Shown in pieces: positions 1 to 4,552 of a DNA stretch of 9,300 nucleotides. Below the pieces are notes generated by a model, which saw nothing but the letters and a program-made list of their open reading frames with translations, was not told where the DNA came from and searched no databases. Location: the NCBI GenBank assembly GCA_035541995.1, contig DATKMG010000069.1, positions 1 to 9,300 of the forward strand. Reading direction: 5' to 3'. How positions within the stretch are numbered: the first letter of the stretch is position 1; each line of letters starts with the position of its first letter. The stretch is from DATKMG01 sp035541995 (GTDB lineage: Bacteria; Acidobacteriota; Terriglobia; Versatilivoradales; Versatilivoraceae). A program made the position numbers and the translations under genes.

Positions 1-56
1 GAGAATAGCGCGGTAGTTTTCACTTCAGAAACTCAACCCCTCACACCCGTTGTCCC

Positions 57-113
57 GACTTTGAACCTTGAACTTTGACTTTGAACCCCTGACCCCGTAC
101 CCCTTACCACTGC
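57..113 (+). repeat. Heptamer tandem array (TTGAACC/CCCCTGA types)
   Basis: Two heptanucleotide arrays run head to tail. The first has units of the TTGAACC/TTGAACT type from about 61 to 87, with one six-base unit. The second has CCCCTGA, CCCCGTA, CCCCTTA and CCACTGC in exact 7-bp register from 86 to 113. A further pair, TTGACCG and CTGAACT, lies at 118-131 and nearly matches 2341-2354. On the opposite strand the first type reads as a spurious SKFKVQ-like peptide, which is common in repeat-rich environmental genomes. No gene is supported in 1-304. Confidence 0.7.
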
Positions 114-140
114 CTCTTTGACCGCTGAACTCTTGCTTTT

Positions 141-167
141 ACGTTTATTCGCGTTCCTCCGCGGCGA
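141..167 (+). repeat. Decamer repeat (TTCGCGTTCC type), copy 1
   Basis: Units TTCGCGTTCC (148-157) and TCCGCGGCGA (158-167) follow a partial unit at 141-147. The same 10-bp family recurs at 274-303, 1456-1475 and 2151-2170, always in this orientation. On the minus strand the family reads as a DANKRE-like spurious peptide. Confidence 0.65.
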
Positions 168-219
168 ATTCCCCCTTAGAAAAAGGGGACGGCCGCGTCA
201 GCGACCAGGGGGCTGTCCC
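168..219 (+). repeat. 52-bp hairpin-bearing dispersed repeat, copy 1
   Basis: This element begins ATTCCCCCTT and ends CCAGGGGGCTGTCCC. It aligns without gaps to 1046-1097 (42 of 52 identical by eye), and the two copies flank TA operon 1 in the same orientation. The C-run near its start can pair with either the internal GGGG or the terminal GGGGG, so alternative hairpins are possible. It resembles the dispersed elements that read as PPFSKGG-like peptides on the minus strand. Confidence 0.65.
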
Positions 220-228
220 TGCCGTTTG

Positions 229-261
229 CCTTTTCTCCGTGCCTTTGTGCCTCTGTGGTTA
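229..261 (+). repeat. Octamer tandem repeat (CTTTGTGC type), copy 1
   Basis: Units CTCCGTGC (235-242), CTTTGTGC (243-250) and CTCTGTGG (251-258) are in 8-bp register. A 23-bp stretch from 239 to 261 is identical to 2188-2210. The minus strand gives the NHRDTKAQR-like spurious peptide familiar from many environmental genomes. Confidence 0.65.
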
Positions 262-273
262 ATCTTTCCCCCC

Positions 274-303
274 TTCGCGTTTATTCGCGTCCATCCGCGG
301 CTG
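274..303 (+). repeat. Decamer repeat, copy 2, abutting TA1 promoter
   Basis: Three decamers, TTCGCGTTTA, TTCGCGTCCA and TCCGCGGCTG, run in exact register and stop one base before the putative -35 box of TA operon 1. A decamer copy also lies upstream of TA operon 2 (1456-1475). Confidence 0.7.
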
Positions 304-304
304 A

Positions 305-333
305 TTGTTCCGGCCCTTCTCTCGTGCTATGAT
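305..333 (+). promoter_or_regulatory. Sigma-70-type extended -10 promoter of TA operon 1
   Basis: TTGTTC (305-310) and TATGAT (328-333) are separated by 17 bp. A TG dinucleotide at 325-326 makes an extended -10, which compensates for the weak -35. A small dyad, TTCG-cga-CGAA (343-353), lies between the promoter and the start codon and could be an operator for antitoxin autoregulation; that part is inference. Confidence 0.5.
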
Positions 334-365
334 GGTCATTAGTTCGCGACGAAGGAGCATAACGG

Positions 366-602
366 ATGGTGGGATTTGAGCGGATCACCTTCGAACCTGA
401 CGTACTTGGTGGGAAAGCTTGCATTCGTGGGATGCGTATTTCTGTCTCTCTGGTCATGAATCTGTTGGCCAATGGCATGACCACGAATGAGATTGTCAGG
501 GAATATCCAGATCTGGAGCCTGCAGACATTAATGAATGTCTGCGCTACGCAGCCTGGGCCACAGACGAGGCGGTATACCTGGCCCACCAAGAACCCGCAT
601 GA
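366..602 (+). CDS. DUF433 family antitoxin
   Basis: This 78-residue protein matches DUF433 by eye. The N-terminal ITFEPDVLGGKACIRGMRI stretch (residues 7-25) is followed by a helical segment with G37-M-T-T, EI (42-43), YPDLEPADI (47-55) and a YAAW end. DUF433 proteins usually pair with DUF5615 PIN-like toxins as type II TA modules; the antitoxin is expected to bind and block the toxin and repress its own operon. The ATG is supported by AAGGAG at 352-357, eight bases upstream. The stop overlaps the toxin start by four bases (ATGA, 599-602), so translation is probably coupled. The operon stands alone between repeat arrays and has its own promoter, as expected of a mobile or passenger module. 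The family assignment is from recall; no search was run. Confidence 0.85.
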   Translation: MVGFERITFEPDVLGGKACIRGMRISVSLVMNLLANGMTTNEIVREYPDLEPADINECLRYAAWATDEAVYLAHQEPA

Positions 603-967
603 GATTCCTCCTGGATATGGGCTTAGCCCAGTCTACTGCCACACTGTTGCGGCAATTGGGTCACGATGCCGTCCACTTATCGTCTTCAGGGCTTCAGCGT
701 CTTCCCGACTCCAAAATCGTGGAGAAAACCCTCTCAGAACAACGAATCCTCCTAACCCATGATTTGGATTTCGGACGGATCGTTGCGCTCAGTCAGAAGC
801 GATTGCCGAGCGTGGTTACTTTTCGCCTAGCTAACATGAGACCGGATCGTGTGAATGCTCGGTTGCTTGAGGTCCTTGAGCACCTCTCCGGGGATCTGGC
901 GGCAGGAGCTTTGGTCACTGTCACCGAAAGCGGCTTCCGCATCCGCCAATTGCCTCTTGTTTCCTGA
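599..967 (+). CDS. DUF5615 PIN-like toxin (putative ribonuclease)
   Basis: This 122-residue protein begins MRFLLDMGLAQS, the first strand carrying the acidic residue (D6) typical of DUF5615, where LLDxNL is common. It has a second acidic cluster in LLTHDLDFG (near residues 56-64), the usual T-x-D-x-DFG motif, and later a VVTFRLANMRPDRVN segment. PIN-like proteins of this type are thought to be metal-dependent RNases; activity here is inferred. The ATG at 599 is preferred over the in-frame ATG at 536 because it makes an ATGA overlap with the DUF433 stop and starts exactly at the conserved first strand. A separate ribosome binding site is not obvious, which fits coupling. No terminator hairpin with a T-run follows, and repeat DNA begins soon after the stop. 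Confidence 0.85.
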   Translation: MRFLLDMGLAQSTATLLRQLGHDAVHLSSSGLQRLPDSKIVEKTLSEQRILLTHDLDFGRIVALSQKRLPSVVTFRLANMRPDRVNARLLEVLEHLSGDLAAGALVTVTESGFRIRQLPLVS

Positions 968-1045
968 AAACCATTCTTCTCCCACGGCCGATTTTTGCCC
1001 CTCTCCCCATTTAGCCCTTTCCCCGTCCCTTGATGCTTGGTGGTT

Positions 1046-1097
1046 ATTCCCCCTTGCCAAAGGGGGAAGGCTGCTCCGGCGGCCAGGGGGCTGTCCC
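1046..1097 (+). repeat. 52-bp hairpin-bearing dispersed repeat, copy 2
   Basis: This is the second copy of the element at 168-219. Here the left part forms a clean stem, CCCCCTT (1049-1055), loop GCCA, AAGGGGG (1060-1066), and the element again ends CCAGGGGGCTGTCCC. No T-run follows the stem, so it is not a classical intrinsic terminator for TA operon 1. Confidence 0.65.
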
Positions 1098-1163
1098 TCG
1101 GTTTTGGACTTTGCACTTTCTCCCGTTTGCCGTCTCCCGTCCGCCTTTTCAGTTTTGCCTTTT

Positions 1164-1250
1164 CTCTGCGAGTTTGTGCCTCCGTGGTTTTTCTTCCCTC
1201 TTCCCCTAGCCCCTAGCCCCCGATCCCTAACCCCTGCCGTTCTGACCTTG
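1164..1250 (+). repeat. Composite direct repeat A (octamer plus CCCCTAG heptamers)
   Basis: Octamer units at 1164-1187 lead into CCCCTAG, CCCCTAG, CCCCCGA, TCCCTAA and CCCCTGC heptamers (1203-1237). The part from 1173 to 1250 matches 2193-2270 at 75 of 78 positions, offset by exactly 1020 bp, with TA operon 2 lying between the two copies. Confidence 0.85.
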
Positions 1251-1280
1251 GGCTATCTTGTCGACTTTGAACTTCCTTCT

Positions 1281-1376
1281 CTCGTCACTTATCACTCGTC
1301 ACTCGTCACTGCCGTTCTGACTTTAGACCTTGGACCCCTTTGGGCCTTGGACTTTAGATTTTGAACCTTGGACTTC
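1281..1376 (+). repeat. Heptamer arrays (CTCGTCA and CTTGGAC types)
   Basis: CTCGTCA, CTTATCA, CTCGTCA and CTCGTCA run in perfect 7-bp register from 1281 to 1308. A short TGCCGTTCTGAC link follows, then heptads of the CTTGGAC/AACCTTG type from 1322 to about 1376. Part of this stretch (1327-1349) is identical to 2265-2287. Confidence 0.7.
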
Positions 1377-1417
1377 TTTCTTCATCCTTCCCATCCTGTT
1401 TCCTGTTTTGCTTCTCC

Positions 1418-1445
1418 CCTGTCCCCTGACACCTGGAACCTGTCA
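1418..1445 (+). repeat. Heptamer array (CCTGNNN type)
   Basis: CCTGTCC, CCTGACA, CCTGGAA and CCTGTCA are four units in exact 7-bp register. This family differs in sequence from the CTTGAAC and CCCCTAG families but shares their period. The rest of 968-1500 is pyrimidine-rich + strand sequence with no supportable gene. Confidence 0.65.
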
Positions 1446-1455
1446 CCTACTTTCC

Positions 1456-1475
1456 CTCGCGTCCATTCGCGGCCA
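1456..1475 (+). repeat. Decamer repeat, copy 3, upstream of TA2
   Basis: CTCGCGTCCA and TTCGCGGCCA form two decamers of the same family as 274-303. They lie 27 bp before the candidate -35 of TA operon 2. Confidence 0.6.
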
Positions 1476-1502
1476 GTTTTCATCCTGGGCGAATTTTAGG
1501 AC

Positions 1503-1533
1503 TTGCCGGTTATGGCCACGGGAAGGGTATAAT
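1503..1533 (+). promoter_or_regulatory. Sigma-70-type promoter of TA operon 2
   Basis: A perfect TATAAT (1528-1533) lies 19 bp downstream of TTGCCG (1503-1508). The spacer is longer than ideal, so the -35 assignment is less sure than the -10. Position and orientation fit the antitoxin start at 1552. Confidence 0.5.
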
Positions 1534-1551
1534 TGCAGCCGAGGTGAGACG

Positions 1552-1770
1552 ATGACGAATCTACTCCAGGAAGCGTTTGCCAAGGCGGCCCTTTTGCCCG
1601 AGGCTCTCCAAGACTCGTTGGCCGGAGCACTCCTCTCCGATATGGAGGCAGAATTTCATTGGGATGAAACTCTGTCGAAGTCACAGAATGTGCTTGAAGA
1701 CCTGGTGAAAAAGGCGCTCAAAGATGACGAAGAAGGCAAGACCCGCGCCATGGGTTTTGATGAACTGTGA
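1552..1770 (+). CDS. Small acidic antitoxin of RelE/ParE-type TA pair
   Basis: This 72-residue acidic protein is helical by inspection: LLQEAFAKAALLPEALQDSLA, then HWDETLSKSQNVLEDLVKKAL, then a charged C-terminus ending GFDEL. I recognise the pattern (LPE..QD.LA..LL, WDE..S.S...L..L...AL) from small proteins encoded beside RelE/ParE-type toxins, where the C-terminal half would wrap the toxin. No DNA-binding domain can be assigned with certainty. The ATG at 1552 is chosen over the longer in-frame start at 1330 because GAGGTGA (1541-1547), a near-perfect Shine-Dalgarno, lies four bases upstream, and the upstream frame is repeat DNA. The stop overlaps the toxin GTG by GTGA (1767-1770). Confidence 0.8.
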   Translation: MTNLLQEAFAKAALLPEALQDSLAGALLSDMEAEFHWDETLSKSQNVLEDLVKKALKDDEEGKTRAMGFDEL

Positions 1771-2081
1771 ATTCCCGGCTGACTGAGGATTTCATTAAGT
1801 GTTTTCGTGGTTTACCTACGAATATCCAGGCGCAGAGCCGCAAGAGTTACAGATTTTGGAAGGAGAACCCGAATCATCCAAGTTTGGACTTCAAACGGGT
1901 TAGCCAGAGCCTGCCCTTATACTCGGTTCGCGTGGCCATCGGATGGAGGGCATTGGGACACCGGAAGGATGACACGCTCGTTTGGTTCTGGATTGGATCC
2001 CATTCAGATTATGACAAACTGCTGAAGCGCGTCCACGAAGAGTCCCCCCAGTACAAGCCCCCTCCATGCCCTATCCCCTAG
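1767..2081 (+). CDS. RelE/ParE-family toxin
   Basis: This 104-residue protein has the compact RelE/ParE layout: N-terminal helices (residues 4-33), SLDFKRV (39-45), the strand pair LYSVRVAIGWRALG (51-64), and WFWIGSHSDYDKLLKRV (73-89) with the H-x-x-YD ending typical of these toxins. Family members act either as ribosome-dependent mRNA interferases or as gyrase poisons; which applies here cannot be told. GTG is taken as the start because it gives a 4-base overlap with the antitoxin stop and no later start precedes the conserved N-terminal helix as well. The last 14 residues (EESPQYKPPPCPIP) are proline-rich and go past the usual end of the family. The terminal bases, including the TAG stop, match the CCCCTAG heptamer, so this tail is probably repeat-derived. 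Confidence 0.8.
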   Translation: MNSRLTEDFIKCFRGLPTNIQAQSRKSYRFWKENPNHPSLDFKRVSQSLPLYSVRVAIGWRALGHRKDDTLVWFWIGSHSDYDKLLKRVHEESPQYKPPPCPIP

Positions 2082-2150
2082 TCGCGATCCTTCATCTTCA
2101 ATCTTCGAGTGCCGATTCGGTGCCCTCTGTGGTGAATTCCCTCCTTATTT

Positions 2151-2170
2151 ATTCGCGTTTATTCGCGGCT
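2151..2170 (+). repeat. Decamer repeat, copy 4
   Basis: ATTCGCGTTT and ATTCGCGGCT are two in-register decamers, preceded by a partial unit. They lie about 70 bp downstream of the TA operon 2 stop. The stretch 2082-2150 holds pyrimidine-rich sequence with an octamer-like CCCTCTGTGGTG and no gene. Confidence 0.6.
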
Positions 2171-2183
2171 CCCTTTCGCCTTT

Positions 2184-2287
2184 CTTTGTGCCTTTGTGCC
2201 TCTGTGGTTATTCTTCCCTCTTCCCCTAGCCCCTAGCCCCTGATCCCTAACCCCTGCCGTTCTGACCTTGGACCCCTTTGGGCCTTG
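2184..2287 (+). repeat. Composite direct repeat B
   Basis: This is the second copy of the composite repeat at 1164-1250. Octamers CTTTGTGC, CTTTGTGC and CTCTGTGG (2184-2207) are followed by CCCCTAG-type heptamers (2223-2257) and a TGCCGTTCTGACCTTGG junction. After 2270 it continues as a match to 1327-1349, so copy A carries 82 extra bp between two ACCTTGG repeats that copy B lacks. Confidence 0.85.
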
Positions 2288-2354
2288 AACTTTGAACTCC
2301 GAACTACGAACGCTGAACTCAGAACACAGAACGCTGAACTCTGACCGCTGAACT
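2285..2354 (+). repeat. Ten-unit heptamer array (CTGAACT consensus)
   Basis: Ten consecutive 7-bp units in unbroken register: TTGAACT, TTGAACT, CCGAACT, ACGAACG, CTGAACT, CAGAACA, CAGAACG, CTGAACT, CTGACCG, CTGAACT. The core GAAC is kept in nine of the ten units, while flanking bases vary. The final T is also the first base of the sigma-54 -24 element. Confidence 0.85.
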
Positions 2355-2369
2355 GGCCCAATTCTTGCA
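2354..2369 (+). promoter_or_regulatory. Sigma-54 (RpoN) type promoter for the beta-helix gene
   Basis: TGGCCCAATTCTTGCA matches the established sigma-54 consensus TGGCACRNNNNTTGCW at all but one defined position. GG (2355-2356) and GC (2367-2368) are 10 bp apart, as required. A start site near 2380 would give a leader of about 170 nt before 2554. Sigma-54 promoters need an enhancer-binding activator, and none is encoded in this window. Assignment is by consensus only. Confidence 0.6.
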
Positions 2370-2420
2370 CACTCTTTCTCTCGCGGGAATTTCTAGCAGA
2401 TAGGTAAGTTGCACCGATGA

Positions 2421-2449
2421 AATGAGTTGCGCCACCGCAACGGCTCATT
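2421..2449 (+). other. Leader stem-loop upstream of beta-helix gene
   Basis: AATGAGTTGCG (2421-2431), loop CCAC, and CGCAA (2436-2440) with CTCATT (2444-2449) form an 11-bp stem interrupted by a CGG bulge. Just downstream, GTGACGTCAGTGAGTCAC (2451-2468) contains a perfect TGACGTCA palindrome and a GTGAC/GTCAC dyad. The elements lie in the predicted 5' leader and could be an RNA structure or a protein-binding site. Confidence 0.4.
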
Positions 2450-2553
2450 CGTGACGTCAGTGAGTCACAGAACTGTAACTGAGATGCCAAGAGGGCCTAA
2501 CGTTATTGAAACGGTCGTCGAAATCGCTTAGGCTGGGGAATATGGGGAACGAC

Positions 2554-4272
2554 ATGATACGCACCCAAACGGCTGTTAAGAAAACAATCTTCCTGATGGC
2601 CCTGGTATTCATTTTCGGGATCAAGGCTAGTTCGGCAGTTGTGTACTACGTGGACGCGACAGGCGGGCGCGATGACAACTCGGGGTTGAGCCCATTGGCC
2701 GCCTGGAAAAGCATTGCCAAGGTCAACAAGACAACGTTTGCGCCGGGGGATCAGATCCTATTTAAGAGAGGTGAAGCTTGGCGTGAGGCACTCAAACCCA
2801 ACTCATCAGGGACTACCAACAATCCTATACTCTTTGCGGCTTACGGCACAGGAAATCCGCCCAGGATTTTAGGTTCTGAATCTTATGCCGGTGCCAAGTT
2901 CTGGATTCAAGAAACGGCGTTTCTTTGGTACACGGCCGACGTGAATTGGATACCGGGCATGGTTTTTCATTCAGGACTCGGCAGCAAAAGAAAGGCATCC
3001 AAAGGCGTATTGGCAGCAAACTGGGAATGGTACCATGACGATGCAAATAAGCGTCTCTACTATTACCTCGACCAAAACCCTGGAAACTACCCTATCGAGA
3101 TTGTTCGCAGGAACGGCATAGGCTTTACAGCAGTGAACAATCTTACAATTCGGGACCTGGAGATCGCCTTCTGTCAGTTCGGAATTGGGCTGTGGGGGGC
3201 GCAGAAGTGGACAATTGACAACGTACACATCCACGATGTGACCGACTGCGGCATACAGGGAAACAACGCTACGAAGGGAATCACTATTCGGAATTCCAAC
3301 TTCGAGGATTGGGACTGGAAGGGATACGACGCTCCTTTCCAATCTCCTGAGTCATTTTTTGGGTATGGCATTCAGGCCGTCAGCCAACCCGGAACCTCCA
3401 GCGACGAATGGGTGATTTCTGGCAACAGCCTACGAACTCTACACATGACGAACCGTGGAGCTGACGCCACGGCGATTGATATTGACCAGCAAGGCCACGC
3501 TTCCTTGATTTCCAATAACAACGTCGATGGAAACAATGCTACGGGGGGCGGAGGCATCATGGTATGGCGCCCTAGGGGGACGGCTGACACGGTCATCAAA
3601 GACAACATCCTGCGAAATGTCGGAGCGATTGGTATCAATGTCTCCGAGTTTCACGTGAATGATTTCACCTCGATGGTTATATTACAACGGAACATAATCC
3701 ACCATTCTTGTCACCTGGACATGCTCGACCAAGAGGCGGTCCGAGTCTGGACGTCGAATTCCGCAAGTGTGATCGTTGACAACAACCTTGTCGATGGATG
3801 TCCCAAGGGCGTCAACCAACATTATGGCATAAGGGTTCGTGAAAGCCAGTCTGTGCAGCTTTACAACAACACAGTGTACGGCGCGGACGTTGGTGTTTCC
3901 ATTGAGCGGGGCAGCAGCAACGCTCTTATCCGAAACAACATCAGCGCAGGAAATCGAGGAGCGGCAATCAGTGTCGAATCAACCTCCACCGTTATCGAAG
4001 ACCACAATCTATTCTATGGAGCAACAAACGGATTAACTCCATCCGCGACAACAATTCTGACCGATCCTCTATTCATCGACCCATTGGGAGGGAACTTCAG
4101 GTTGCAGGCACGAAGCCTGGCAATTGATAAGGGCGCATCGATAGCTGCGGGGTCAACAGACCTGGATGGTAAGAGCCGTCCCCAAGGCAAGGGATGGGAT
4201 ATCGGGGCATATGAGTTCGTCTTGCAGAAATCCGTGCTCACTCACCCAGGGAACTTTCGCATTGTTCTCTAG
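2554..4272 (+). CDS. Secreted right-handed beta-helix protein of polysaccharide locus
   Basis: This protein has 572 residues from the preferred ATG. A signal peptide is clear: basic MIRTQTAVKK, hydrophobic TIFLMALVFIFGI, and an SSA cleavage site at about residue 28. The mature start, VVYYVDATGGRDDNSGLSP, is typical of pectate-lyase-like right-handed beta-helix proteins. Helix rungs follow from about residue 170 to 480 with repeated asparagine-turn motifs (NNLTIRD, RNSNFED, DNILRNV, RNIIHHS, DNNLVDG, YNNTVYG, RNNISAG). A closing segment ends ...DIGAYEF, as in many surface and secreted beta-helix proteins. Such proteins are often polysaccharide lyases or epimerases, or bind glycans; no catalytic residues can be assigned. 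ATG 2554 is preferred (GGGGA at 2544-2548, compact signal peptide); ATG 2542 and TTG 2506 are possible in-frame starts. It is convergent with the polysaccharide genes to its right, and its sigma-54-type promoter suggests separate control. No PEP-CTERM or LPXTG tail is seen. Confidence 0.8.
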   Translation: MIRTQTAVKKTIFLMALVFIFGIKASSAVVYYVDATGGRDDNSGLSPLAAWKSIAKVNKTTFAPGDQILFKRGEAWREALKPNSSGTTNNPILFAAYGTGNPPRILGSESYAGAKFWIQETAFLWYTADVNWIPGMVFHSGLGSKRKASKGVLAANWEWYHDDANKRLYYYLDQNPGNYPIEIVRRNGIGFTAVNNLTIRDLEIAFCQFGIGLWGAQKWTIDNVHIHDVTDCGIQGNNATKGITIRNSNFEDWDWKGYDAPFQSPESFFGYGIQAVSQPGTSSDEWVISGNSLRTLHMTNRGADATAIDIDQQGHASLISNNNVDGNNATGGGGIMVWRPRGTADTVIKDNILRNVGAIGINVSEFHVNDFTSMVILQRNIIHHSCHLDMLDQEAVRVWTSNSASVIVDNNLVDGCPKGVNQHYGIRVRESQSVQLYNNTVYGADVGVSIERGSSNALIRNNISAGNRGAAISVESTSTVIEDHNLFYGATNGLTPSATTILTDPLFIDPLGGNFRLQARSLAIDKGASIAAGSTDLDGKSRPQGKGWDIGAYEFVLQKSVLTHPGNFRIVL

Positions 4273-4420
4273 AGAGCGACTAGAGATTGATGAGATCGGC
4301 AGATTTTGGGATTGCGCTAGACTCGCGTCTTTCGATAATCTGAAAAGCAACGGGTGGATAGATAGAACATCGATGTGATGATCTGAAATAGGAATGTGAC
4401 ACAAATTGACGTTGCACCAA

Positions 4421-4434
4421 ATCCTGATCAGGAT
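4421..4434. promoter_or_regulatory. Perfect 14-bp palindrome in convergent intergenic region
   Basis: ATCCTGATCAGGAT is self-complementary over 14 bp. It is flanked by a looser CACC/GGTG pair (4415-4418, 4438-4441). Having no loop, it looks more like a binding site for a dimeric protein than a terminator, but its position between two converging genes is unusual for an operator. Confidence 0.35.
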
Positions 4435-4463
4435 CTGGGTGGGTCTTGAGAGTCGGTACGTTC

Positions 4464-4478
4464 ATGAGCTTGGCTCAT
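4464..4478 (+). terminator. Candidate weak terminator hairpin
   Basis: ATGAGC, loop TTG, GCTCAT forms a 6-bp stem followed by CGATTTCT on the + strand. The T-tract is poor and the hairpin is about 190 bp past the beta-helix stop. A second stem, TCCTTC-CT-GAAGGA (4526-4539), lies nearer the methyltransferase stop with an impractically short loop. Either could serve convergent termination; neither is convincing. Nothing else is seen in 4273-4552. Confidence 0.25.
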
Positions 4479-4552
4479 CGATTTCTCCCCCAGTAGAGGT
4501 TAGTAATCTTCAGAAATGTCTTCTGTCCTTCCTGAAGGAATCGACTCGCTCC

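Noticed and set aside
118..342. A 74-codon + strand frame, and other long frames across 1-350, 855-1364 and 2233-2490
   Set aside because: They are made of repeat DNA, with biased composition, no ribosome binding site and no recognisable domain. They look like the spurious peptides such repeats produce.
1049..1066. CCCCCTT/AAGGGGG hairpin as a terminator for TA operon 1
   Set aside because: No T-run follows, and the same structure occurs upstream of TA1 in the 168-219 copy, so it belongs to the dispersed repeat.
1203..1308. CRISPR-like or integron attC-like array
   Set aside because: Units are 7 bp with no unique spacers. No cas genes, integrase, or core-site inverted repeats of attC type are visible.
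2484..2531. A 15-codon upstream ORF in the beta-helix leader
   Set aside because: No Shine-Dalgarno precedes it and its length is within chance. It overlaps the possible upstream starts of the main gene.
2506..2553. TTG at 2506 as the start of the beta-helix protein
   Set aside because: It would put 16 extra residues ahead of an already complete signal peptide. ATG 2554 has a GGGGA at suitable spacing and gives a normal n-region.
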